A stretch of 64,000 nucleotides of DNA from Isoetes taiwanensis (lineage: Eukaryota; Streptophyta; Lycopodiopsida; Isoetales; Isoetaceae), in the NCBI GenBank assembly GCA_021234155.1, contig JAJEKV010000064.1, positions 5,642,001-5,706,000 of the forward strand, in the 5' to 3' direction. Position 1 is the first letter of the stretch, and each line of letters opens with the position of its first letter. The position numbers were made by a program, and so were the translations under genes. Below the pieces are notes generated by a model that saw nothing but the letters and a program-made list of their open reading frames with translations, was not told the DNA's origin and made no database searches. Positions 21,880-32,614 of this stretch are shown here, piece by piece.

Positions 21880-22974
21880 AAGTCACAAAAGTCTACTTGC
21901 TTCCTGGGATGCGGTTAGATCTTTATTCCATGTTAATCCCCAAGCTTGTGCTTCATTGTCAATGTCATGCTGGTGGCTTCCCCTGCAAGGTATGCATGAT
22001 CAACAGCCTTTATGTGCACTTGTACATCCAAAGACCCAACGGCGTTGGCGGCTAGCTGGGGTTCTAACGATTGGAACTTGGTATGACTCTGGTCATCTTT
22101 TGTCATGGGAGGCTTTTCAGACGAAATTTCTGTTATACAGATGGGATCGGCAAATCTGGGCTGGGGTGGCTGATTTTTTGCCATCCATTGTGCAGCAACC
22201 ACAGGCTGATGTGCCTATTTGGATATGTGATGCACGTCTTAAGCCAGAAAAGTTTGTTTCTTCCATGTACAGGCTGCTTTTAGATTGTGAGCCTCTTCCC
22301 GCACTGGCATCTTCAGGTTCCCCAACCACAGTGGAAAAGTGTTTGGATGTGGACATGGGATAAATTGCTCCACCCTAAAGTGTCAGCGTTGCGATGGCAA
22401 ATTCTCCATAGATGTGTTCGAGTGAATGTCTTGGTTCATAAGATGAACCCTAGAGTCTCAGATCGTTGCCCTCTCTGTGGCCAACGCGTTGAAACTATTG
22501 AACAATGCTTCTTCTTGTGCGATCATCTACGGCTTGCTTGGAAGTGGTTGTTCACTCTTTTCAGTGTGTCTCTTACTAGCCAGGAGATCCTACTTGCACT
22601 TTATCCCCCTGTTTGGCCTAACTTACGTAAGCGGGCATTTCATATTGCTTCTAGTTGGATTTTGTGGTCTATCTGGCAGAGGCGACGTTTGTGTATTTTC
22701 CAAGGTGCACACATCTCCCGACGGCGACTTCTTCGTTGTGCTTTCGGTGAAGATCACTAAAGCTTATCGTTGCTCATCTCTAGCTGATGATAAAAAGGAG
22801 ATCATTTGGCAGACGTATTTACGGTGTTCTTTTATGTATAGACGGGTGTTTTTGCCTAGTTGGGTCAGCCTATCCACTAGGGTTTTATTCCTGTCTGTGC
22901 ATTGTGTATTGTGCCTTTGTTCTTGTCAATAAAAAGAGCCTCACGTCCTTCCAAAAAAAAAAAAAAAAAAAAAA
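21880..22974 (+). mobile_element. L1-type LINE, 5'-truncated, with poly-A and 17-bp target duplication
   Basis: ACAAAGATATAATAAGA occurs at 21863-21879 and again at 22975-22991, just after an A-run of about 22. Between them are two frames (21956-22363 and 22287-22760) for the C-terminal end of a plant LINE ORF2. They match the zf-RVT region of the copy at 58856-59845 (KVSALRWQILHRCVRVNVLVHK, CPLCGQRVETIEQCFFLC). In this copy the His of the zinc motif is Gln. The two frames are one gene broken by a frameshift near 22330. No reverse transcriptase is present. Confidence 0.9.
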
Positions 22975-22996
22975 ACAAAGATATAATAAGAGACCT

Positions 22997-23087
22997 TCCG
23001 TGCAGCTAAGAGGCGTCGCATGACATCAACCATATACAGGCTTCTTTTTTTCGTGCGGCTAAGAGGCGTCGCATGACATTAACCATG
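22997..23087 (+). repeat. direct repeat of 34 bp, two copies 55 bp apart
   Basis: CCGTGC(A/G)GCTAAGAGGCGTCGCATGACAT(C/T)AACCAT occurs at 22997 and 23052, separated by a short T-rich spacer. Confidence 0.8.
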
Positions 23088-23094
23088 TTTTCAT

Positions 23095-24140
23095 TGCTTT
23101 TTCCAGATGGCTCAGTGCTAACAGATCCAACAGAACTCAAGCAACATCTACATAACCACTTTTATATCTTTTTTTGCTGAGAAACATCTTCCCTTTCAGT
23201 CAGAAATGCAAAATGATGTTTTGTCTAGGGTTTCCTTCATCATCTCTGACGAGCAACACGTAGCAAAACTGGGATTTGGAGAACAATTCACATCAGACAT
23301 TATGAAGCTGCATGTGTCTGCTCGAGCAACTATTATGTTCCATGGTGAGCCGTCAGAGACCTTCTCACTTGATCATGGTATTCGCCAGGGATGCCCTTTA
23401 GCATCACTGCTTTTCACAATTGTCGAGAGGCTTTCTGGCAGTTATTCATCGTCGCAACCACAGAGGGACTCCTCCATGGTCTTGCAATGGAGGATGGCAC
23501 ACCAGAGGTTTGCAATCAATATACAGAGGACATGTTCCTCTTTCTGGTCGCTAATGCTGAGTATCTAGAGCTGCCAAATTTCTCTTAGACACATTTTCAC
23601 TGTCTTCGGTGTCCTTGTGGGGTGGCAGAAATGTACAGCTTTATGGACATTCGATACTCTGATTCTGGCATGTGTTCATAATTATCCATGGAAATTACTT
23701 GCTCATGGACAGGCCATCAAGTTGTTGGGGATTCCAATTGGCATCCATGTTACTGCTGGACTTACATGGGAGGAGATCATTAAGGGTTTGGAAAAGCACT
23801 TGTTCTGGTGGTCCACGGCAAAGTTGTCTCTTGCAGGTCGCATTATAGTGGCCAAGTAAATCCGTAATAGTACCCATGTCTATATGGCATCCTTACTGCT
23901 AGCCCCGTAGATCAAAGTACGTGAGCTCATTTCAATAGTCCATAACTTTATATGGGCGGGTACTGAGGAAGGTGTTGTGATTAAGGTGGCTTGGTCGAAA
24001 TGCATCCTTCTAAAATGGGTAGTCCTACTCTATTAGCAGCTTTATTGTAGGAGGAGAAAGCATAGTTGCAAGATATATCAGACTTAGATAACCCAGAATA
24101 CATCATCCCTTATACAATTAGTGTCATGGCTGCATTTCCC
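23095..24140 (+). pseudogene. L1-type LINE reverse transcriptase fragment
   Basis: Frames at 23206-23568 and 23617-23859 encode LINE ORF2 pieces. HGIRQGCPLASLLFTI is the conserved block before the YADD motif, and IKLLGIPIG and KLSLAGRIIVAK are thumb-region blocks. The catalytic YADD region between them is out of frame, and the part between finger and palm is deleted. The fragment stops near 24140 without a poly-A tail. It resembles the copy at 58504-58743. Confidence 0.8.
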
Positions 24141-24149
24141 GAGGCTCGT

Positions 24150-25235
24150 GAGACAGCCTACTCTCGACTGGTGAGTTGAGAAAGCCAACACTCAGACTAG
24201 ATCCCCTCGCTCCCCCCCCCTCCCCCCCCTCAAAGAGGGAAGGGGCTTAGTCTAGGTGAAGGCATTCCCAACTGGCGAGTCGAGAATGCCGCACTGAAGT
24301 CAACACCCGCACCGCTTCCACTGAAGCCAGCACCCACATTAGACTCCTCTCCTTGAATATCCCTTGTCCGAACTTGTCCAGTCGCTCCGGTTATTCTCGA
24401 CATGTGAGTCAAGAAAGCCCCCAAAGGCAAGTACAGGGGAATCTAAAGTATTCATCCAACACCCTTCCTTTACTATACCCAAACATCCTCTCTTTACCAC
24501 ACTTTTTCATGCTCAAGAGTGCATTCTCAACACTCGAGTCGCGGGTGCCTGTACCCAGTCTGGGCCACTCTCCTTCGAATTTTGCAAAGGGGAAGGGCCT
24601 AGTCTGGATGGAGGCCTCTGTGAGTAGCGACTCGAGAATGCATTTGAAAGGCAAATACAGAGGACAAGGGGGCTTTCTCGACTCGCGATTCGAGAAGGCC
24701 TATTCTTGACTCGCGAGAAAGGCAAATAGAGAGGAATCCAAATTATTCATCCAACCCCCTTTCCTTACTATACCAAAACACCCTCTCTTTACCACATTTG
24801 CCCATGCTTAAGAGTGCATTCTTGACTCTCGAGCTGCAGGTGCCTCTACCCAGTCTGGGCCACTATCCTTTGAACCATCTTCTTCGAATTTTGTGAAGGG
24901 AAGGGGCCTAGTCTGGGTGGAGGCCTCTGCAAATAGCGACTCAAGGATGCATTCAAAAGGCAAATACATAGGACAAGGGGGCTTCCTCGACTCGCAAGTT
25001 AAGAAGGCCTATTCTCGACTCGTGAGTCGAGAAAGGCCGCGAAAGGCAAATACAGAGGAATCCAAACTGTCCCTTACTATACCAAAACATCCTCTCTTTA
25101 CCGCACTTACCCATGCTCAAGAGTGCATTCTTGACTCTCAAGTCGCGGGTGCCTCTACCCAGTCTGAGCCACTCTACTTTGAACCATCCCCTTTGAAATT
25201 TGCAAAGGGGAGGGGCTTAGTCTGGAGGCCTTCTA
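24150..25235 (+). repeat. left array of palindrome-bearing repeats (~300-bp period)
   Basis: At least three tandem units. The phrase GAGTGCATTCTTGACTCTC...GGGTGCC starts at about 24518, 24813 and 25120, spacing 295-307 bp. Each unit holds one or more copies of the palindrome CTCGACTCGCGAGTCGAG, usually flanked by TTT/AAA (GCTTTCTCGACT...). The same blocks occur in inverse orientation at 27425-27745. A C-run lies at 24210-24230. The array ends in a TATA-like TCTATATAGG at 25228. Confidence 0.8.
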
Positions 25236-25238
25236 TAT
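25228..25238 (+). promoter_or_regulatory. possible TATA box after the left array
   Basis: TCTATATAGGAAACCCACTC directly follows the last array unit. It lies about 450 bases before the decayed reading frame begins, so it could have been its promoter. Inferred from sequence and position only. Confidence 0.4.
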
Positions 25239-25682
25239 AGGAAACCCACTCAATCTCCTATTCCAATCTACCAAACAAGTAATCGAATAAAGAATCAAAG
25301 TTGTCTTGCCTAATTTCGAGTGCGTGCAGCTGTTCGCGAGTCTCTCTGATTGCTTGCTCCCTTGCTCGACATCTCTCAACGCAGAGAATTCCTCGACACT
25401 GAAATATACTCAACAAGGAAATAAGCAATTGAGCGAGCTTTCGAGCAGTTCCACATTCTCGACTTTTTCAGCAGGTCTAACAGGATCTAGGAAATAAGCA
25501 TCCAAGTAAAACAACGGAAAACACTCACCTCTTTTCGCAAATATTCTCTGGACCATTGTATCATAGATCCTGCAACCTCTCCGAGGGTCTTTTCTTCTTC
25601 AGTCGGCCGCATCAATGAGGCATCTCAATTAATATATAGCTTGTATATTCTTGTGTATTCCTTCTCCATGACGTTGCAATAA

Positions 25683-27411
25683 AGGATAGTCGTATTCTCG
25701 AGCTCATCTCCCACTGCTACTTTGGCCCCATGGGAATCGATTGAATCAACTAGTATTACCAAAAGCCTCAGTTAGTTGGAGCCATAGATTCATGCAAAGT
25801 TAGAAGCTTACATCATTGCGGCACCATCACAAGTGGCCGAGAGGAATCTGTTTGCAGCTTCGCTGCTAGCGCTCGATAAGCTCCTCTGCGCCCGTCGGAT
25901 TGAGTTCCACAAAAAGAAGATGATATTCAAATTGGTGTTTATGCGGGCTAAGGATGGTCTGATGTACCCTTACCTCGCTATTTTGCCTTCAACGATCGTA
26001 TATCCTCAATTCCAAATTTAAGAACACGCCAGAATCTGTTTTTACATGTAATCCCAAAATCCCAAAATCCCGAAAGAGACGCAATTTGGAAGGTCATTCG
26101 AGCAGCAAGAAACAGCGTCGCCTGCAAGACATTGCGACTCCATCCAAGAACCGGGGTGCGCGATCGGACCCAGCGTCGAGCAACCTGAAGAAGCGGAAGC
26201 CGGCACCTCCCGGTTTCAATTTGGAATCCTTGCCTCGACCTATTCTGACGATGTTTTATCTTACATCATTTACAGCCAAGTTCTTCGTTATCACTGACAA
26301 CATCTTTTTCGTCCTTGAAGGATTGAAGACACAGCTTATGGAAACCCATGCGGATTGCTGGTGGTATGTGGAAGTAACAGCATCTGGGAAAGAAAAAGAT
26401 TTGTTCTTCTAGCACAAGGATAAAAAAAGTTCTTGCAACAAGTATAAGAAGGTTGGGATAATCCTTTCTGTTGCTGCTCCGGATCAGCAGTAGCTCACTT
26501 TGTATGTAGCGGATATGGGTAAGGGAAAGTCTTACCACACCAGGAAATTGTCAATTTCAAATTATTATTCTACATCAATGAGCAAGGCCAAGGGAACTGA
26601 CAAGAGGCCGATGCCAGTAAATTGCCAGAACTTAGGCTAGAAGGACTTAGAAGGGAGGAAAGAGACTGGCATGCTCAGTTTAAGAGAGCTCATCATGGAA
26701 ATTTCCAGGGTAAGAGAGAAGTTGTTCAACATAGGGATCTTCACATCCAACGTGCTTAAGAGTCTAAATCACTCAACTGTTACCAAAGATGTGGTAGAGA
26801 GAAAGAAAAGTCCAGAGAAAAATGCAATTATGGAATCTCAAAGCCATGCAGAGGCCTCGAAAGCGGATGGCAAAAAAATGGCAGACTCCCAGGCCTTGGA
26901 TCCAGACCAGAAAATAAAGAAGTCGCATGGGGGGCGTAAGATGGAACGATTGGCTCAGTTTTATCCACTAGAGATTGGCCAAAAGTTGCTGCTGGATATA
27001 AGATGCCTAAAGGTTTGCACTGGTGAAGTGGTCCTCTTCAATCACATGGAATTCAATGCAGCTCACATGCTGGAGATACTTAACCTCATGATGCGTCATC
27101 TTGTTGCAGATTCGATGCTGGCGGACGTGATTCTATTCGGCAGGGCTACATTTGAGTTGTTCAAGTGGAGCACAAGGGAAGATCTGAAGGGTAAAAATAT
27201 GAGGTTCTAGGTTGTGGATGGCCAGCATTCCATGAGGGTAGCGCAAGTATTGGAAACAGAGAAGGAGATTCCGTAGAGGATCAAGGACCGTTGTTCCAAA
27301 CGGGAGTGCAGAGTGCTGTCGGCAGATATACCACCTACCGAACTTGCCAGTATTATCCATTATTAGAATACAACTTCGGCATATGCCAGCTACATAAAGT
27401 ATCTTCTTTGA
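25683..27411 (+). pseudogene. decayed single-frame gene with eight in-frame TAG codons, DGQH motif near the end
   Basis: Product not recognised. A frame runs from 25683 to about 26000, shifts once, and continues from 25963 to a TGA at 27409-27411, about 570 codons in all. The internal stops (25773, 25785, 26410, 26491, 26638, 27208, 27274, 27364) are all TAG; there is no TAA or TGA. Visible parts: an Ala/Leu-rich helix (QVAERNLFAASLLALDKLL), a basic stretch (KSRKRR, KKQRR, KKRKP), a block with CWWYVEV, a Lys/Glu-rich linker, and a C-terminal region with VVDGQHSMRVAQVL. The last resembles the DGQHR/DGHHR signature of ParB-like nuclease folds. The frame sits between inverted repeat arrays and may be the gene of that element. 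The ParB link is weak inference. Confidence 0.5.
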
Positions 27412-27424
27412 CCTTTCCCATGGC

Positions 27425-27745
27425 TTCCTCGACTCGTGAATCAAGAAAGCCCCTTCATTCTCTTGCCTTTCGGGGAGCTTTCTCCAAGTCTTATATTGTT
27501 GCCTTTTGGGGGGCTTTTCCTGAGCAAGGACCCAGGTCCCTTGGACTTGGGGACTTTCTCGACTTGCGAGTCGAGAAAGCCCCCTCATCCTCTGTATTTG
27601 CCTTTCGAGGGGCTTTCTCGACTCCCGATTGAAAAAACCCTCAAGTCTTATGTTGTTGCCCTTCAGAAGGTTTCCCCTGAGCAAGGACCCAGGTCCCTTG
27701 GGGGAGTTTCTCGACTTGCGAGTTGAGAAAGCCCCCATGTCCCAT
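27425..27745 (-). repeat. right array of palindrome-bearing repeats, inverse to the left array
   Basis: Two units of about 156 bp (GAGCAAGGACCCAGGTCCC at 27521 and 27677) with palindromes TTTCTCGACTTGCGAGTCGAGAAAG. The minus strand of about 27562-27603 matches the left array near 24642-24683 over roughly 41 bases with two mismatches. The two arrays are therefore in opposite orientation. One more CGCGAGTCGAGAA lies at about 27881. Confidence 0.8.
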
Positions 27746-28004
27746 GTATTTGCCTTATTGAGTCATCTGGCCTCTACATTAATATTCTTGGCCACAAAAT
27801 AGCATTCTTGTGCCACTTTGTTAGATCGTATTAATTTTCATAGTTTGTGTGGCTTGGGCCACAATGCATATGTATATGTCTTCGCGAGTCGAGAAGAGTC
27901 CAAAGTCCTCTAGCTGTAGCGCTATTTGTTAGATCTTTAAAATGACTCAGTGACTTAGTTCTACTTATTTATTATAGCTTGTATCCTGACCAGATCACAC
28001 ACAC
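27746..28004. other. spacer without gene
   Basis: AT-rich sequence of 260 bases. The only notable item is a single GCGAGTCGAGAA half-palindrome near 27881, which may mark the outer end of the array element. Confidence 0.4.
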
Positions 28005-28470
28005 TGTTACGAATGGTCTGTTCTTCCTGCAAATTTATCAACTTATTAGAAAGTAAAACACCATAGGGCACTCGATTTACCACCCAACCGGACCAACTAG
28101 AAGAGATATCACCAAGTCAAGCTACTTCGCAAGACTATATAAGAACAAGCTCTTTCTAGCCACCAACCACTGGTGTTACAGGAACTCTTTCTAATGATAT
28201 GATCAAGCAAGACTTCAAGATCTTTCCAAAAAGGTAAGGATCCCCAATTTCTGAGTTGTGATCACGGAGATATCACGTCTCAAAATTGTCAGTCTATTTA
28301 TAGGTAACAACACCTTTTTTTTTGCCTTTTTGCTTCTACGTAAAGGTCAAGGTTTATTTTTAGCTCTCTCTTTGATAATATCAAGGCTTAGACATACTGG
28401 ATGGCTTTCTTACTTGATCATATCAATAAATATTGTTCCATGCAAGGCCACTCCCCCGAGCACCATATCA
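28005..28470 (-). repeat. 3' LTR of element E (internally deleted)
   Basis: 466 bp. It lacks about 150 bases that the partner LTR at 28872-29486 carries around 29075-29225. Confidence 0.85.
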
Positions 28471-28871
28471 ATTCCTTCCCTTCTCAAGACTGATCGTCCT
28501 CGATCATCTTTCTTAAAGACTTACATCCATTCTCAAAGAATATCAATTCCTTCCTTTCTCAAGACTGATCGTCCTCGATCACCATTAAACCTGAAAGGAA
28601 ACCATCAAAGCTCCCTTTTCAAAATTGATCTTCAATCAATTTCTGAAAAGCGTGTTAGTCTTTCCCTTCTTGGGACTATTCTTGCCCCCCCTAGGAATGT
28701 TCTTTTTCTGATCCTCCAAGGCAGGGTCCGCGCTTGGACAAAAAAATCTCTATACTGGTCCATCAAGTAGGCGTCCCTCACTTGAACAGTCATGGCATTC
28801 CCAGCCCTTTCCAGTCCTTCAAGTTAAGTATCACCATTGAACTTAAACAAGAAAGTAAACCCTTTCCCAAT

Positions 28872-29486
28872 TGTTACGAATGCTCTGTTCTTCCTGCAAA
28901 TTCATCAACTTATTAGAAAGTAAAACACCTACGGTGGCAATTTACTACCAAACCCGACTTCACCTGAAGAGGTATCAAGAAGTCAAGCTACTTCTCAAGT
29001 AAGACTCCATAAGAACAAGCTCTTTTTCTAGCCACCAAACCACCTAAATAGAACTCTTTCTAATGATAAGGGATCAAGCAAGAGAAAATACCATTGTATT
29101 GTGTCATAAAAAAATAACAGATCTAGTTGTGTAGTCACTTTAGACCCCTATGCACCTTCTAGGTATAACCTCAAACCTTCATAAGGGATCATGGATGTCC
29201 CGCTTCAACCAATCCGGGAACCAGAATTTCAAAGATCTTTCTAAAAAGGTAAGGATTCCTGATTTCTGAGTTGTGATCATGGAGATATCATGTTTCAAAA
29301 TTGTCAGTCTATTTATAGGTAACAACACCTTTTTTTTTTGCCTCTTTGCTTCTAAATAAAGGTCAAGGTTTATTTTTAGCTTTCTCTTTGATAATATCAA
29401 GGCTTAGACATACTAGATGGCTTTCATACTTGATCATATCAATTAATATTGTTCCATGCAAGGCCACTCCTCCGAGCACCATATCA
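28872..29486 (-). repeat. 5' LTR of element E
   Basis: 615 bp, close to the 635-bp LTRs of element D. Confidence 0.85.
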
Positions 29487-29525
29487 CACGCTCGGCAATA
29501 GTGGAAGGCATTGGGTTGTCCACAG

Positions 29526-30525
29526 TGTGACATTCCCCGCTCATATATGATGCGTCGCACGTATAGAACTGGAGTTCATCCATCCCGTTAGTGCATACCT
29601 GCTAACACGAGGTCGTCTACCTATCATCGGGTTCTTGATAGTGGACAAGAACACCACGGGGAAGAATAAACATGTCATTCGTCTCGTCTCCCTCAGGATC
29701 TACCTAGCTGCATAAGCGCATAAAATATAAGCATGTGGCATCACATAAGATATATATCCACCTCAAAGGGTGGCTCACCATAACATAATATCTGAACAAC
29801 AATATTGGTAACATCAACAAAGAAGGGAAATCCTACCCAAGGCTCAGACTCATGGGGGTCAACTGATGGCTTGGGATCTCTAGAAGTTATTGCAGACAGA
29901 ATTCATGGCAAATAGATTTTGCTGGCATAAGAACATGGCCGTTGGGTAGTCCAATCCATCCGCATGTCCTGTGCATACTTTGCAGATAGGCTGAAAAATA
30001 TTGGGGATGTGATCGTAGCCTACTGGGTGCATAGTTAGAGGGACTACTCCTAGGCTGCATCTCCCTAGTCCCAATGAGGCAGGAGAGGATCATTCCCCTT
30101 TAGAAGGTCCACGCCAACTGTAGGCGAGCTAGAGAGCCACTGCTTGTCTACGACTTGAACCCCACTGAGGCGACACATCACCTAGGAGGTGTCGAGACCA
30201 TACCTTGCCTACACTCAGTGGCAAACTATTAGGCCTAGTCCATAACGTTCCCCGGCTGTCACTATGCACCAGAGGGATCAACTATAGCCGGACAAGCCTT
30301 CCTTATCAGCCAGTCTAACCCCGCCACCCACAACCAGACGGGCTCCTATGCACAGGCTGCATTTACTGGGTACTAATGAGGTTACTCTAGGAACATCATC
30401 TACAAAGGCTTTGGTTCTCTACTCCCCTTTCCAATATACAAAAGGTGCGTACATAGTAATATCTAATATCATCCAATGAACTGAAATAAAAGAATAAAGA
30501 TCTATTATATCTATTCTAACATACA
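29526..30525 (-). repeat. 3' LTR of element F, partial
   Basis: About 1000 bases colinear with the 5' LTR from TGTGACATTCCCC on. Similarity stops near ACATACATGA at about 30530, where integrase coding begins. Confidence 0.85.
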
Positions 30526-30954
30526 TGACTTGGACTGCTTGTTCCAAATATAGTTTCTCAACATGTCCGCCAATATCCAGTTGGTACGCTTTGTCTGCCC
30601 ATTCGTTTGAGTATGGATAACTTCATATGGATGGTATTGAAGAGGTCTTTCCAAAATGCGCTCATGAACTTCGAACTTCGGGTCCCTATCGGAGATAATC
30701 TTTCTTGGCATTCTATGGAGCCTGAAAATCTCTTTTGTAAATAGCACGGTGGTGTCTAATACCATATCGGTGGTTCGATATAGTATAAAATGTGCCATCT
30801 TCAACAACTTGTCAACCACGACCATTAAGACATCCTCGCCCCTTATAGTTATGGGAAGCCCTGTTATGAAGTCCATGCTTATTACCTCCCACTTGGAATT
30901 TGGCACTGCCGGATTCCAAGTTGTTTGGCTTTCGTTTGTTGACATAGCTGACAC
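30511..30954 (-). pseudogene. Gypsy integrase core (element F)
   Basis: Encodes the integrase core with WEVISMDFITGLP (first Asp) and ISDRDPKF (second Asp). In TQTNGQTKRTNWIL the catalytic Glu of the usual TDGQTER block is Lys, so it would be inactive. It ends in the partial LTR, and the C-terminal domain is deleted. Confidence 0.9.
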
Positions 30955-31399
30955 TCCAGATATATTTTGCTATCTGCTTCTTCATGTCAGGCCAATAATA
31001 GCTACTTCTTATCTTGAAGTAGATTTTCATGAACCTTGCGTGGTCGGCTATTGGGTTGTCATGCGTGTCATGGAGAATCAACTTTCTAACTCCAGATGAC
31101 TCTGGCACGCACAATTTATTCTTATGATATAGGAGGTTACCTTCTTTCTTGAAGTGTTTGAAGGTCTCCCTTTCCTTGTCTGTTCTTGCCTCTTTTGAAA
31201 GGCTTACCCACACTTCCTTGAAGTCTTTGTGTCGTTTGGCAATGCTTCTTCTATCTTCTTGCCAAACTCGCTGGTGAGTGTTGATATGGCATTGCATTGG
31301 ACTTTCGTTGTCAAGAGGTGCCTTAAGAGTGTCCGCAACCATATTAAGCTTCCCTGGTTTGTACACTATATAGAACCCGTACTCTTCCAGGAACTCCAT
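30812..31399 (-). pseudogene. Gypsy RNase H end and integrase zinc domain (element F)
   Basis: Starts in RNase H (EEYGFYIVYKPGKLNMVADTL) and runs into the HHCC region (LILHDTHDN...HARFMKIYFKIRSSYYWPDM). The two Cys of the CxxC half are replaced (WSVSYVNK). A frameshift near 30950 divides it from the integrase core. Confidence 0.88.
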
Positions 31400-31501
31400 C
31401 CATCTCGTCTGCCTTAGATTGAGATGTGGTTGGATGAAGACGTATTGGAGACTTTAGTGGTCAGTTTCAAGCTGGAACTTCCTTCCCAACAAGTAGTATC
31501 T

Positions 31502-32173
31502 TCAAATCTTTAGCACTCTCACAACTGCTAGCAGTTCCTGATCATGGGTCGGGTAGTGCGTCTCAGCGTCATTCATCTTCCTAGAGTCATATGCCACGAC
31601 CCTTTCTTCCTGCATTAGGACTACTGTTGCAATTTTGCTAGCATGGGTTGCGACCAACTTATCTTTGTCTGGAACTGACAGTGTTAAGACTGGTGCGGTT
31701 GTCAATGCTTTCTTTAACTTTTCAAATCCTGCTTGTGCTTTCTTGTGCCAATGATCCACCCAATCTTTTACACTTTCTGCATTGGTGAGGTCCGTTAATG
31801 GGGCTGCTATCTTGGCAAAATTCTGGACAAATTTCTTATAGTATCTTGCTAAGCCCAAGACTCTTTTTGCCTCATGAATGTTCTTGGATGGTGGCCAGTC
31901 AATTACCACCTGAATCTTTGCAGGTTCAGTAGAGTGTCCCAAACACTCTACCCTTGCGATAACGAAGTGACATTTGGACAATTTCGCATAGAGTTGATGC
32001 CTCCTCGACTTCTCAAATACCTCCCGTAATTGTTGCACATGCTCCTCTAGAGACTTGTTGTACACTAAAATGCCATCAAAGAAAACGATGACAAATGTGT
32101 CCAGAAACTCAGAAAAGATGTCATTCATGAACATCATGAAGGTTGCTGGGGCATTGGATAGTCCAAATGGCAT
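31502..32173 (-). pseudogene. Gypsy reverse transcriptase C-terminal half and RNase H start (element F)
   Basis: Opens with MPFGLSNAPATFM.FMNDIF, the block preceding the catalytic motif. The motif itself reads FFDGILVY, so the second Asp of YxDD is Gly. LYAKLSKCHF, VLGLARYYKKFVQNFA and a TDAS-like RNase H start (ATHASKIATVVLMQEERVVAYDSRK) follow. The N-terminal half of the reverse transcriptase (32174-32600) is recognisable only in scattered pieces with stops. Confidence 0.9.
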
Positions 32174-32614
32174 GATTGTGAATTCATAGTGGCCATACCT
32201 TGTTCTGAGGACAATTTTGTGGATGTTTTCTTCCTTAATCCTGATCTAATAATAACTCGATCTCAAATCTATTTTTGAAGAAGACTTTGGCACCGTGGAG
32301 CTGACCCATCGAATCATACATCCTCAAGCTTCCATCTTTCTTCTAAATGAATAGGATGGATGCCCCGAATGCGGAGACACTAGGTCTTATAAATCCTAGG
32401 TCTAACATCTCTTGCAACTGCTTCTTCAATTCTACTAGCTCTTGAGCTGTCATTTTGTAAGGTGCCTTACTTGTGGGTTTTGTACCCGGATCAAGTGCAT
32501 TTCACACTCGACTCCCCTTTAAGGAGGAAGTTCCTTGTTCTCGTCAGGAAAAAGATCATGAAATTCCTTCACTAGATTGGCCGCCTGGTTAGGCAACTTG
32601 CTCAATGTTTTGTC
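32174..32614 (-). pseudogene. Gypsy reverse transcriptase N-terminal half, heavily decayed (element F)
   Basis: Pieces such as VKEFHDLFPDE near 32540-32575 show the connection between protease and polymerase, but stops and shifts cut the frame every 20-60 codons. Confidence 0.7.

Larger units (their letters stand above)
28005..29486 (-). mobile_element. Short non-autonomous LTR retrotransposon E
   Basis: LTRs at 28005-28470 and 28872-29486 start TGTTACGAAT and end CCATATCA on the plus strand. They match the LTRs of element D read in reverse. The left LTR lacks a block of about 150 bases present in the right one. The polypurine tract (minus strand, next to 28471) and about 400 bases of interior match D's interior, but D's primer-site half is deleted. 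Flanks are CACAC (28000-28004) and CACGC (29487-29491), a plausible decayed target duplication. No genes. Confidence 0.85.

Noticed and set aside
24150-25235. CRISPR-like array
   Set aside because: Units are long (~300 bp), diverged and self-similar throughout with no unique spacers; the host is a eukaryote.
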